Assembly: GCA_963575745.1 (NCBI GenBank) | Contig: CAUYUJ010018482.1 | Span: forward strand, 384,314 to 448,313 | DNA from: Prorocentrum cordatum | Lineage: Eukaryota; Sar; Dinophyceae; Prorocentrales; Prorocentraceae | Reading direction: 5' to 3' | Length of the DNA stretch: 64,000 bases | Notes under the pieces: generated by a model | Database searches by the model: none | What the model was told of the DNA's origin: nothing | Seen by the model: only the letters and a program-made list of their open reading frames with translations | Part shown: piece by piece, positions 20,313 through 30,049 of the stretch | Layout of the letters: every line of letters starts with the position of its first letter | Numbering within the stretch: position 1 is the first letter of the stretch | Translations under genes and position numbers: made by a program

Positions 20313-21728
20313 TCCTCCTCCTCCTCCTCCTCTTTCTCCTCCTCCTCCTCCTCCTCCTCCTCCTCCTCCTCCTCCTCCTCCTCCACCCCCTCGCGGGCAT
20401 CAGATTTTGATGCTGGGGCCGTTGCAGCATCATATTTTGATGCCAGGAGCCTCGGGCGGCCGCCCGCGTCATCAGATTTCGATGCCTGCAGGGCTGCTAT
20501 CGGAATTTGATTTTGACGACTGGGCCGTCGCGGCAACAGACTTTTGATGCCAGGGTGCCCCCACGGCATCAGATTTTTGATGCTGGGGCCCCTGGCGGCA
20601 TCAGATTTCGATGCCGGGCCCCTGGCGGCATCAGATTTTGATGCTGGGGCCCCTGGCGACAGCAGATTTCGATGCCTGGGCCCGTGGCGGCATCACAGCC
20701 CCTGGCGGCATCACAGCCCCTGGCGGCATCAGGTTTTGATGCCGGGACCCTTGGCGGCAGCAGATTTCGATGCCGGGGCCCCTGGCGGCATCAGCTTATG
20801 ATGCCGGGGCCCCTGGCGGCATCAGATTTTGATGCCGGGGCCCCTGGCGGCATCAGATTTCGATGCCAGGGCCGCTGGCGGCCTCAGATTTTGATGCGGG
20901 GGCCCCTGGCGGCCTCAGATTTTGATGCCGGGACCCTTGGCGCCATCAGATTTTGATGCCGGGGCCCCTGGCGGCCTGAGATTTTGATGCTGGGGCCCCT
21001 GGCGGCATCAGATTTTGATGCCGGGGCCCGTGGCGGCAGCAAATTTTGATGCTGGGGCCCCTGGCGGCATAAGCTCATGATGCCGGGGCCCCTGGCGTCC
21101 TCAGAGTTTAATGCGGGGGGCGATGGCGGCATCAGATTTTGATGCAGGGGCCCCTGGCGGCATCAGATTTTGATGCCGGGGCCCCTTGCGGCAGCAGATT
21201 TTGATGCGGGGGCCCCTGGCTGCATCAGATTTTGATGCCGCGGCTCCTGGCGGCATCAGATTTCGATGCCAAGGGCCCCTGGCGGCCTCAGATTTTGATG
21301 CCTGGGCCCGTGGCGGCGGCATAGGTTCTGACCCCTGGGCCCCTGGCGGCATCAGATTTTGATGCCGGGGCCCGTGGCGGCAGCAGATTTTGATGCCGTG
21401 GCCCCTGGCGGCATCAGATTGTGATGCCGGGGCCCCTGGCGGCCTCAGATTTTGATGCTGGGGCCCCTGGCGCCATCAGATTTTGACGCGGGGGCCCCTG
21501 GCGGCATCAGATTTTGATGCCCAGGGTTCTTTGGCGGCGTCAGATTTTGATGCTGGGGCCACTGCGGCATCAGATTTTGATGCGGGGGTCCCTGGCGGCA
21601 TCAGATTTTGATGCGGGGGCCCCTGGCGGCAAGTTTTGACGCCGGGGCGTCCGCCGCGTCAGATTTCGATGCCAAGGGCTTCTGGCGGCATCAGATTTCG
21701 ATGCCAGGGCCGCTGGCGGCATCAGATT
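20093..21728. repeat. 1.6-kb inverted array of a 31-bp palindromic unit around a CTG/CTC core
   Basis: On the right (20,396-21,728) more than 40 units read GGCATCAGATTTTGATGCCG then GGGCCCCTGGC. On the left (20,093-20,280) about six units run in the opposite orientation (GGCATCAAAATCTGATGCCG). Between them is a CTG then CTC microsatellite (about 20,277-20,385). Each unit itself contains the small palindrome GCATCA..TGATGC. The two sides can pair, so the locus is a very large asymmetric foldback. Confidence 0.95.
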
Positions 21729-21789
21729 GCAGCTAGCAGGCGACACGCCTAGGAAGCAAGCGAGCAGGTCTTCATCACCTTTCATTTGC

Positions 21790-22110
21790 AACTCGCAGGA
21801 GGAATTAGAACTCAGCGGAATTAGAAATGAGAGGAATTAGAAGAGAGTCCTCTGCACCTTCTCCTACTGCCTCCCCTCTCCTCCCGCCTCCCCTCTCTCC
21901 TCTTCCTGTTTCCTCGGGTAGTCACTCGTCGTTGTCCTCTTTTCGACCGGCCTCTTTGTTGCCAACCCTCCTCGGGAGCCTTGAGACGGGGGTCACTGCA
22001 GACGGGGGTCAGCCAGAGCGCACGATCTTGCAGGATCCTGCAGGGCCAGGGGCGCATTGACCCGGGTGTATATCTTGTGGCTCCCCAGGGGGCTGCGACT
22101 TGCGCGTCTT
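21790..22110. other. GGAATTAGA words then pyrimidine-rich DNA
   Basis: Short GGAATTAGAA repeats (21,795-21,845) are followed by CTCCTC/CCTCTC-rich sequence without a clean period. No gene supported. Confidence 0.45.
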
Positions 22111-22239
22111 TCATCATGCTCGTTTGTGCTGAGCGGGAGCGGGTCTGATTTTTGCCGCCCCGTGTTGGAAAAGGGTTGGGTACGTCACTGGGTAATTTCT
22201 CGGCCTCAACCAGTGGCAAAAAAGTCCTGGTTTTCCGAT

Positions 22240-22450
22240 CGGCCCAGTCAAGACTGTTCCAACAAGCTTTTGTGGTTTGCGCGTTTTTTCCCTGGAGCAT
22301 CTCTGGCTGAGGCTGTTCTGTTTCGACCCATCAGATTTAGTTCTACGGTCGGACCGAAGTATAAGATCTAGGTCAGTTCGGGGAGGGTGCTCTAGTGTAC
22401 TTCGTGTTTCCTGGATTTTCTTGTGCATACTTGGGGGTGTACCCCTGGAT
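22240..22450 (+). repeat. Diverged copy of the 23.5-kb TTCT/AGAACA repeat
   Basis: TTTTGTGGTTT, GGAGCATCTCTGGC(T/G)GAG, TCTGTTT(C/T) and ATC(A/G)G.TTTA..TTCTA align in order with 23,530-23,615. The match is imperfect. Confidence 0.5.
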
Positions 22451-23060
22451 GCTCTGTTTGTTTTGACCGACGGAGGGTCTCATGTTCTTGAGGGATGTTC
22501 TTCTGGCCTAGGTCCGACTGTAAGAACATTGCTGCGGTAGGTTCGTGTCGTGTCGACAGGCGGCGACCCCGCCAGCAGCGTTCAACTTTGAGCGCCGCGG
22601 GCGACCCAGAATCGTTCGATGTGGAACGATTTGGACGTTTCGGAAACGGCCGATCGTTCAAGGTTGAACGGTCCCCGCGGTGTCAGAAACCGACGCCGAA
22701 GTCGTCACGACACGAGCCTGACGTACGCTGCTTGTGTGATCGTAGTAAGTCCATAGGAGTACCGGGCCGGTCGGTCCTTGCTCAACGGCCGCAGCACCCC
22801 TCGCAGGCCAAGATGACGGATGGCCTCGGGGACGTGCCGCGCCTGTCGCAGGCCCTGCCCGCCGGGAGCGCGACCATCTCACGAGCGGCGACGATACAGT
22901 GCAGACCCATGCCAAGACGCACCCTGGTTGCCTCCAGGGTGCCCTGGGTTTCTTGGGTTTTTCGATGGTTTTGCTGTGGAAAGCGTGACGCTCCCACGCC
23001 AAAAATCAAGGGACGTCTTGGGCTCTCAGGGTGGGGTTTTTGTTGTGGAAGGTTTCTTTA
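22451..23060. other. Low-copy GC-balanced DNA
   Basis: TGGAACGATTTGGACGTTTC-like words with GTTGAACG give a mild local repeat. GCCGGTCGGTCC(T/C)TGCTCAA at about 22,769 recurs at 23,692. A 266-codon plus frame runs through, but parallel frames on the minus strand are also open and nothing is recognisable in it. Confidence 0.4.
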
Positions 23061-23158
23061 CCGTATCCGCGCCCTCGCGGTCTGGATTCCAGGGCACGAT
23101 CCCGCGGATCGCGCCCTGGAAATCCAGGCCGCGAGGGCGCGGATAGTACCCGATACGG
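23061..23158. mobile_element. Palindromic element (ATCCGCGCCCTCGCGG family), copy 1
   Basis: 23,065-23,144 is a near-perfect palindrome: ATCCGCGCCCTCGCGGTCTG at the left and its inverse at the right, with arms of about 37 bases, about three differences and a 5-base loop. Relatives with the same ends but longer interiors lie at 30,618 and 32,110. Probably a short MITE. Confidence 0.8.
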
Positions 23159-23160
23159 GG

Positions 23161-23515
23161 TTTGAGGATTTCTGGGCGTCTTCACTGCTTCTCGGTCTGA
23201 GGTGTTCGCGCGGGTTGGCGTCCTCTCCCGGCTCTCGCGCACGCCGTGCTTCGCAAAACGTCCAGAAGCATCTCAGTCTGAGGTTCGAGGTTTGAGAGGT
23301 TTTTCTGCGTTTTCACCCCCTCTCGGCAGCCTTCCAGCCTCGGGACGGCTTCCAGCGGCCAGGCGCTTCGCCGCCGGAGTCTTGGGGGTGCCTGGATCGT
23401 CCCGGGCGGCCGCCGGAGAGCCGAGGTATGACCCGAAAACCAGGGGGCACGGACCGTCGACAGTTGATGCATATGTCGAGCAGTGGCGAAGCGTCCCGGC
23501 TCGCCTATCCTACCA
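23161..23515. other. Low-copy DNA, nothing recognised
   Basis: GC-rich sequence between the palindromic element and the TTCTAAGAAC cluster. No repeat or gene I can support. Confidence 0.4.
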
Positions 23516-23517
23516 AG

Positions 23518-23668
23518 CAATGTTCTAAGAACCTTTTTCTGTGGTTTCCACGACATGTTCTTAGAACATTTCTGGCGGAGTCCGTTTTGTTTTATCGCAT
23601 CGGGTTTATGTTCTAAGAACCTTGTTTTGGTTCTCAGAGCATTTTTGGATTCTAAGAACATTTCGTGG
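23518..23668. repeat. Cluster of TGTTCTAAGAACA palindromes
   Basis: TGTTCTAAGAACC, TGTTCTTAGAACATT, TGTTCTAAGAACC, GGTTCTCAGAGCATT and TTCTAAGAACATTT occur within 150 bases. Each is a self-complementary 12-14-mer. Confidence 0.8.
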
Positions 23669-23894
23669 TAGGACTATAGGAATGCCGGGACGGTCGGTCC
23701 CTGCTCAAATATGTGTAGTCAGTTTTTTTCCTCTCTTCTTGTGTTAGCACGGATGAACCGGGCTTCGTTCATATGGTCTCTCCCTCTCTTGGCCCGGCTC
23801 GACAGCTCCGCGGGCCAACATCTTCACCTTGCCTGCCCGGACGGCCCCCTATCGCTTCTCCCCCCCCGGCTCGCCGCGGAGTCTACGTTTCACA

Positions 23895-23980
23895 CTTCTG
23901 AGGCCACGGCCTCCACGCCATGCCTTACCGGGAGCGGGCGGGCTCCCCAAGGGAGCGCACACGACCCCAGCAGTGGGCTC
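23895..23980 (+). repeat. Dispersed GAGGCCACGGCCTCCACGCC repeat, copy 1
   Basis: TCTGAGGCCACGGCCTCCAC, GCCATGCC and GCGGGCTCC match 44,268-44,335 in order. GAGGCCACGGCCTC is palindromic. Confidence 0.65.
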
Positions 23981-23997
23981 GCTTCGCTTCGCTTCCT

Positions 23998-24345
23998 GGG
24001 TGCCTGTGAATGCCTGCTTGGGGCCTTTTGGGGCCCCTCTTGGGGGCGCTGGTGGCCCTCTTTGGCAGGTTTTGGGGGTCTTTTGGGCCGTTGCGGACGC
24101 TCTTGAGATCTACATGCCAGGTATGCGAACATGATACAGAAAGTGTTTGCTCTTCTATTAGTCTGGCCTCTTGGGTCAGCCTAGAGGCCCTCCAAGGCGT
24201 CCCAAGAGGCTCCTAACAGAACCACTAGAGTGGCTGTTGGGACCATCTGGGCAGTTTTGGATACAATTCTGTGGCCCTGGTTGGCAATTTGAGGAGTCTC
24301 TGGGGGCCAGAGGGGTCCTTGACGAGCTCGAAGGACCCCCCCCCT
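23998..24345 (+). repeat. G-rich GGGGCCTCTTGG satellite block
   Basis: TTGGGGCCTTTTGGGGCCCC, TTGGCAGGTTTTGGG and CCAAGAGGCTCC words. Orientation switches near 24,180, where the C-rich form appears. Confidence 0.7.
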
Positions 24346-24966
24346 CGAACGGGATGTTAGACTCCCGGGGGGCGGGGGAGAAATGGGGAGGGGGACAGCC
24401 ATGCATTGTACACGCTTGTTCGCCCCGGGCAAGTGGGGGTCGGCGGATCCTCCTGTGTTGCTTCCTTTTCTAAGAATAGAGTACCTGCAGTTCCTTGCTT
24501 CCTTCTCCCGTTCCTCTCTCTCTCTCTCTCTCGCTCTAGTTATCTTTCTTCTTTCCTCACTCTCCGTCCTCGCCCTTCTGGGCGCTGCCAAGTGTGCAAC
24601 AGTCGCCATTTGGATCAGTCGCAATCTTGCTGCGCCGTATCTCGCTTCTACAGTATTAGAACTGTCGTGTGGAGGCGCAAGACGGCATACGAAGTTGGAC
24701 CAACTGCGTGGGATTGCCCATCGCCTATGGCAGTCCCTGGTGCCTGTTGGTTTCGTTGGTTTCTGCGGCTCCCCTTGTCAGGCCCACCAGCAGACGAAGA
24801 AGAGCAAGGTCAATCAGGCTCTACGCGTGCTGTGGTCCATACAGAAGAAGGGAGGGCGCCTGACTTGGAAGCGCTCGCTGATCCACGCTCTGACAGCCGA
24901 GAATATTTGTGGCATTGCGCCGCGAAGGGGCACCGGGTGGGTGGACGGCGTCTCGCAATTTCAGGA
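24346..24966. other. Low-copy DNA with TC run
   Basis: A TCTCTC run lies at about 24,517-24,537. Two overlapping plus frames of about 200 codons cross the region, but neither shows a recognisable domain, and they run into the inverted-repeat element at 24,967. Not called as a gene. Confidence 0.35.
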
Positions 24967-25141
24967 TACAGTCACCCCGCATGGTAAGCATGGTTAAGTG
25001 TCCAAGGTTACCCTTACATCCTTGCCCTTTCGGCCCATCCTTGGCGACTTCCGCCGGCAAAACTCTTTCGGAAAACGCTAACATGGCCCTCAAAGGCCCT
25101 TGCATCCTTACCGCACATCCTTATCATACGGGTTGGCTGTA
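24967..25141. mobile_element. MITE, 175 bp (TACAGYCAACCCG family), copy 1
   Basis: The left end TACAGTCACCCCGCATGGTA is answered by an inverted TACAGCCAACCCGTATGATA at the right; about 21 of the first 26 bases match. The interior shares GTTACCCTTACATCCTT, TTCGGCCC and GGCCCTTGCA with copy 2 at 35,647. No clear target-site duplication. The left end carries a GTAAG that would read as a splice donor. Confidence 0.75.
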
Positions 25142-25149
25142 AAGAGAAA

Positions 25150-25675
25150 ATGAAACGGCAGTACCATTCACTCTCGAAGTTTCTCGTGGACTTCTTGGGT
25201 CAGCGCCGGGCCCGCCGATCCGAGAAATCCGCGCGACCTCGGAAATCCTCAAGGTTTTTTTTGTGTACACCATACCCTTCCCGTCACAGTCAGATCCCAC
25301 CGCCCCTAGGGAGGGAATTGTGTATACCAGACCCACGACTAGGACCCTCGCCCGCCCGCCCCCCCAGGGGTTTTTGGGTACAGTATGCATTTTTTTCGTG
25401 CGGGCGAAAGCTCATGTTTACTCCGGCTTCTTTCTCACTCGCAGGCGAGTCAACGGTCGGGAACTGCTGCTCAGCGTGTGGTGCCGCGGGTTCTGGCCCA
25501 CCTCCCGAGGATCAAGAGGTCATGATAATGATCCGTTCCGAGATTTTCAAGGTTCCCAGGTTTTTTACCCGTATTTCCTAATGCTCCACACGTGCTGCCA
25601 AAACGAGGGCCACCAGATACTCTGGACATCCTGGAACGTATCCTGAGCCAATATTATGATCACATCGTTGTCGTC
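25150..25675. other. Low-copy DNA with fragment of the GCGCCGATCC element
   Basis: GGGTCAGCGCCGGGCCCGCC and GATCCGAGAAATCCGCGCGA (25,197-25,240) resemble one end of the element at 29,285. The rest shows nothing I can support. Confidence 0.4.
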
Positions 25676-25845
25676 CTAACTACGCCTCGGCGCGACACGC
25701 TGACCACGTCCCAGTCCCCAGGTATCAACGTTTCGAGCGCTTCCCTGCCGCCCGCTCCGCGGAGTGGAGCGACACGCCATCTGCTTGCGCGGCGCAGCGT
25801 GTCGCCGGGGCCGCCGCCGCGGCACGCTAACCCAGACATGCGATG
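25676..25845 (+). repeat. Dispersed GCGACACGCC repeat, copy 2
   Basis: CGCCTCGGCGCGACACG, CCGCGGAGTGGAGCGACACG and GTGTCGCCGGGGCCGCCGCC correspond to the copy at 55,205-55,345. The segment between is diverged. Confidence 0.75.
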
Positions 25846-25849
25846 CCTA

Positions 25850-26600
25850 AGTTTCGTCAATACGCTCAGATGAGAAACAGGTGCCGATGCCGCTACCGTC
25901 ACCTTGACTTTTTTTTTGTGGGGGGGGGGGCCTCTTGGGAGGCCCCCGTTGCCATTGCTGTATTCGCCTCGAAATCCTGGTCAGAACGCACCCCAGGAGA
26001 GATCCGTGGAGTACCGGTATCGGTACCTGTTGGTTTCCTCACACGCGGTCCCTGGAAAACCCGACCCTTTTCCCAGGGCTGGTTTTTCATCGTGACTCGT
26101 TCTGTTGATGGCCCCGTGGCCCGCTGATGTCCCCCACATGCCGAACATTGAGAAAAAACACCCGCCCTGATTTTTCAGGACGCTGCATGTCTGGGAAGCA
26201 ACAACTCCCAACCGTGCGACGCCCTAAGATCGGCGGCGAATGAGGGGGAGAAGTGAGAAGCAGCAGGCCTCCTCAGAGGTGGCGGGGCTTGTCAGAAGCG
26301 CTTTGGCCTTTGAGAAGTTGTCTGTGTCTTCGGGAGGTCCCAGAACAGTTCTCAGAGTGCCAGTGGACTTCCGAGCCTTCTGAGAAGGCCCGCCTTTTTG
26401 TTTTCCCCCCTGGGCTCGCCGCCGAGGGAAGCAACAGTTCCCAACCGTGCGACGCCCGAATCACGAGTTCCTGACCAGAAGGGAGCGGCCGCGGTGCCGC
26501 TGGGGGTGGGCTTCTGCCGCCCAGGGGGGCACGAGGCCCCGGGCCGCTCTTTGTGGGGCCTCGGACCCCGAGCGGCAGAGGTGGGCCCGGGCTTCTCCTG
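25850..26600. other. Low-copy DNA, nothing recognised
   Basis: Local duplications such as GAAGCAACA(A/G)(C/T)TCCCAACCGTGCGAC (26,197 and 26,427) suggest a ~230-bp repeat, but no further copies are visible. No gene supported. Confidence 0.4.
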
Positions 26601-26608
26601 GCGAGGGG

Positions 26609-26990
26609 CGATGGGCCGATTCTCCACCACTACCATAACAAGGAGAGGGAGGAGGAGGAGGAGGAGGAGGAGGAGGAGGAGGAGGAGGAGGAGAAGGAGG
26701 AGGAGGAGGAGGAGGAGGAGGCGGAGGTAGGAGGAGGAGGAGGAGGAGGAGGAGGAGGAGGAGGAGGAGGAGGAGGAGGAGGAGGAGAAGGATGAGGAGG
26801 GGAGGAGTAGGAGGAGTAGGAGTAGGAGNNNNNNNNNNNNNNNNNNNNNNNNNNNNNNNNNNNNNNNNNNNNNNNNNNNNNNNNNNNNNNNNNNNNNNNN
26901 NNNNNNNNNNNNNNNNNNNNNNNNNNNNGAGGAGGAGGAGGAGGAGGAGGAGGAGGAGGAGGAGGAGGAAGGATGAGGAGGACCGCCCCA
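26609..26990 (+). repeat. GGA microsatellite containing an assembly gap
   Basis: GGA triplets run from about 26,641 on both sides of 100 N bases (26,829-26,928). The round number of Ns indicates a scaffold gap of unknown true length. The left junction GATGGGCCGATTCTCCACCA resembles one arm of the foldback at 14,013. The array has probably collapsed. Confidence 0.95.
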
Positions 26991-26998
26991 TCCTTCTC

Positions 26999-27160
26999 CT
27001 CCGTCCTACCTGCTCGCGTGCGCTAGCGTCTGGCAATCGCTGAGAAAGCGCCGTCTCAGCGCCGATCCAGCGCCGATTCGCGTCGATTTAGCTTCGGCTG
27101 GCGTTGATAAGCGTCGAGGGGCGCCGATTCGCAAGAGCCAGCAGGATTGCATGGGGGGCC
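26999..27160 (+). repeat. GCGCTAGCGTCTGG dispersed repeat, copy 1
   Basis: CGCTAGCGTCTGG, GAAAGCGCCG, repeated GCGCCGAT(T/C)(C/T)(A/C)GCG words and GATTCGCAAGAGCCAGCAGG match 28,386-28,525 and, less well, 60,818-60,930 and 61,187-61,300. The middle is a ~12-base minisatellite of GCGCCGATTTAG type. Confidence 0.8.
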
Positions 27161-27164
27161 GTGC

Positions 27165-27780
27165 CCGCGGTTCGGTTGGTTCGGCTGCTTCGCTCCCAGG
27201 AGCGGGGAAAAGAGAACGTACGCGTGCGCAGATTTTCGTGGGTTTCGAGAGTTTGTTGCGCGAGCGTTCGTATGACGAGGCTGGCCTCGCGGACAGGGGG
27301 GGCCAGCATTCAGGCACGTGGCTGGGCGCGTACGTATCTCCTGGGCTCCCTGCTCGCAGTCGGCTGCTCTTGGTCGGTTCGGTTCGGTCGGTTGCTGCGC
27401 CGCTGCGTCCTACTGGGCGGCTGCTCTCGCTCCATCGGTTTCGGTCGGTTGAGGTTTCTGCCCTCGATCCTGTCGGCTCTCGTTTTTCCCTGTGGCCATG
27501 GAGGCCTGTGGGCCTGCGGTTGGGGTTCTCGCCTTCCGGCAGGGCGGCCACCCGAGGCAGAATTGCGCAGCCGTGCCTGCTGAGCTCTGCTCTTTCACCG
27601 GGTGCTCCTGCCCATGTAGCTTGTCGTGCCCTGAGCCCCGTTGGGCTGCCACGGACCCCTGTGCTCTTGAGTCCAGCTGCGGTTCTTCCTCGCCTCCTCT
27701 CCTCACCCGGCACTCCGCAGGCGCCTCTATCTACGCCCCCCCTCCCCCGAGGTTCCCCTTACAGTGCCGTTTTTGATACA
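27165..27780. other. Low-copy DNA with GGTTCGGTCGGTTG-type words
   Basis: Several GGTTCGGTTC/GTCGGTTG words (27,165-27,450) form a weak local repeat. Plus and minus frames of more than 200 codons are both open, with no recognisable domain, so I do not call a gene. Confidence 0.4.
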
Positions 27781-28119
27781 TGCTCCGCGTTCGGATCATG
27801 TATTAAACATGCAGGGATTTAGTATTAAAAACAACGATGCGTTCATGCATACATTTATTCATACATTCATCATTTATTAAAACAATCCCATGTTTTTTTA
27901 CATCCCATGTTTTAAAAACTGCCCTGTATCCTCCATCCCCTCCTCCGCCCCGAGGGAGAGGCAGGGGGGCCGGCGGGGGGGAGCGGTGGAGAGCGGGCTG
28001 CTCGCGCGCCCAGCGGTCGGCCTCGCGCCGGGCTCGGGCCCCGCGGCAGAAGAGAGAGAGGCGCCGAGGACCGCGCAGGGGCAGCCAAAAGGAGCGCGTG
28101 GGGCGGCCTGCGTTCGCTG

Positions 28120-28150
<31 letters not shown>

Positions 28151-28380
28151 GATTTTTGTGTTTTTTTCTTGTTTCTCCCCCCCCCCCCCTCTGGGCCATA
28201 ACGCGCATCATGCTCCCTCCCCCCCCCTTCCCCCCCCCCCATAACGCAACGCTCCCCCCCTCAGTGCGTCCCCAGCACTGCCGCGGTGCGTCCGGCACCA
28301 CAGTCTGGGGGGGGGCGCTACGTGATGTCCCCTGCCGTCCCCCCCCCTCCCCCCTGCCTCGCACGTCCGCGTTCGGAATG
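27781..28380. other. Homopolymer-rich DNA
   Basis: A T run of about 29 bases (28,122-28,150), C runs near 28,177 and 28,215-28,260, and a GC-rich core. No gene supported. Confidence 0.5.
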
Positions 28381-28385
28381 CATTC

Positions 28386-28580
28386 CCGAGCGCTAGCGTC
28401 TGGTAGTCGACGCGAAAGCGCAGATTTAGCGTCGACTAGCGCCGATTTAGCGTCGGTTAGCGTCGATTTAGCGTTGACTGACGTTTATCAGCGTCGATTC
28501 GCAAGAGCCAGCAGGACAAAACGGGAGGTTCTCGTGAGTTGCCACAGAAGGTTCCTGCGGGAAAGGGGTATTGGATTTGT
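28386..28580 (+). repeat. GCGCTAGCGTCTGG dispersed repeat, copy 2
   Basis: Same order as copy 1, then GTGAGTTGCCACAGAAG, which reappears as GTGAGTTGCCACAGAAAAGT at 62,525. The family therefore extends beyond the GCGCCGAT minisatellite. Confidence 0.8.
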
Positions 28581-28825
28581 TTTTCCATATTTTTTCTCTC
28601 CCAGGGCCCTCCCTGGGCCCCGTGGCCGTCAAACGTCGCCGAGCGCGTTCCACTACTCGCAAAGTGCCTACTCGCAAACGTCAGAGAGAAAAACATGTCT
28701 TCCTCCTATGTAACATATCGTAAATCCCCCGCTGCGGATCCGGGCCATCTGGGAGTTCTTGATGTGCGAGTAGTGGAACGCGCTTGTCCAGTCTCGTGCG
28801 TTCTGTAAGCTATCCGGTGCCGTGG

Positions 28826-29096
28826 AGGTAAAGCTTCGGATTGCGCACAGCCAGCCCCGCCAGGTAGTCCCAGCTGGCCTCCACAGGCCCCCCCGAGTAG
28901 CCTGGGGCGGTCTCAACACCCTGGCGCCGCCTCTGGCGGCACCCCTGGGGCGCTCCGCTCCTCAGGGTTTGGGTGTTGACACCGCCCTGGACTTCTGGGG
29001 GGGCCCGTTGAGGCCGGCTGGGACTGCTCGGGGGGCCCGTTGAGGCCAGGCCGGACTACCTTGGGGACTGTCTGTGCGCAACTCGAAGCCTTACCA
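28826..29096. mobile_element. MITE, 271 bp (GGTAARGCTTCG family), complete copy
   Basis: The left end AGGTAAAGCTTCGGATTGCG and its inverted partner at the right match over roughly 60 bases, including GCGCACAG, AGGTAGTCC and GGCCTC(C/A)AC(A/G)GGCCCC. Octamers TGCCGTGG (28,818-28,825) and TGCCATGG (29,097-29,104) flank it, 7 of 8 matching, consistent with an 8-bp target-site duplication. Fragments lie at 38,695, 54,318, 61,050, 62,621, 62,911 and 63,213. Confidence 0.85.
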
Positions 29097-29284
29097 TGCC
29101 ATGGTACCTTCACGTGTCCTCGTGATTGTTTCCGCCCTCGTGGGCCGACGTCGGGCCGTGGATGTCCCATCGCCCGCGCTGCTCTTGACGACGGGCCGCA
29201 GCCAGAGTCGGCGGGACTGCCGCGTTTGAGAACTCACCAGCTTGACATATTCCCATCCCTCGAAGGAGAAAAATCGCTATAAAC

Positions 29285-29410
29285 AAGCGCTCCGCGCTGA
29301 TTCCTTGGATTCGCGCTGGGCCCCACCGTCGCCGCCCCTGGCGCGCTCCGCGCGCAAGGGAGAGGGGTCCAGCGCAGATCCAAGAAATCCCCGCGCAGCG
29401 CCGAAAGCTT
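29285..29410. mobile_element. MITE, about 126 bp (GCGCYGATCC family)
   Basis: GATTCCTTGGATTCGCGCTG at the left faces the inverse of CAGCGCAGATCCAAGAAATC at the right, with AAGC/GCTT outer ends. The centre CTGGCGCGCTCCGCGCGCAA is itself a hairpin. Relatives: 13,905, 25,197 and 51,150. Both sides carry ATAAAC/GTTTAT, so the true ends may lie a few bases further out. Confidence 0.7.
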
Positions 29411-29647
29411 ATGTTTATGACGTTTTTACTTCTTCTAACCCCTGTGATTGGAATCTCTACTCTCCTGCACTTCGCACCAGATCTCCCTGGCACCCGAGGC
29501 CCCCCCGCGCGCCTCTTCCCCGCCGACTCTCCACGGCGGGCCTCCCTCCTTCCTCCTTTGCGGCCGCCCCTCTCCCCTCCCAGTCGTGGCTCGCGCTCCC
29601 CGCGTCTGGCGCGCCGTGCTGGTACCGACCCCCGCGCCCGCGTTCCA
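29411..29647. other. Low-copy GC-rich DNA
   Basis: Frames of more than 100 codons exist on both strands with no recognisable content. Nothing supported. Confidence 0.4.
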
Positions 29648-29847
29648 GGCCTCCCAGGTGGGGTCCGAGTAGAGTGGGGGGGTCGAAGGATCGCGCCGCA
29701 TCGCCGATGCATCGGCGATGCAGCTCGATGCGGAGCCCGACTTTCGCCACGCCGACGGCGCCAATGCATCGCCGATGCATCGCCGATGCATCAGCGATGC
29801 GGCGGGATCCTTCGACCCCATCTGCTGCGACCCGATGTAGGAGGCCT
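29648..29847. mobile_element. MITE, 200 bp, with GCATCGCCGAT core (copy 1)
   Basis: GGCCTCCCAGGTGGGGTCCG at the left is answered inverted by CGACCCGATGTAGGAGGCCT at the right. The inner arms GGTCGAAGGATCGCGCCGCA and GCGGGATCCTTCGACC also pair. The centre repeats GCATCGCCGAT. The second copy at 47,235-47,474 has the same architecture. Confidence 0.85.
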
Positions 29848-30049
29848 CTACGTGTTCGCCAGCGATGCCGATTGAAAAGTGTATGGCATCACCTTTTCGC
29901 GGTGCCAACTTCGAGAAATTCTGTAGATTTGAAAAGTGGCAGTTCTAAGGCTGACCATCGTCTCGGGCTGGTCGCTCCTATGGATAGGGATAAGTTCGAG
30001 GCTGGTCCAGAACGAAGCTGGATGTCATTATCACTTTGTTTTTTGGCAG

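Noticed and set aside
24383-24997. 204-codon plus frame with a hydrophobic Ser/Leu segment
   Set aside because: A second plus frame of similar length overlaps it, the hydrophobic part comes from a TC run, and the end runs into a MITE. No domain recognised.
27006-27822. Overlapping plus and minus frames above 200 codons
   Set aside because: Both strands open over the same GC-rich DNA with no recognised domain; part of it lies in the GCGCTAGCG repeat.
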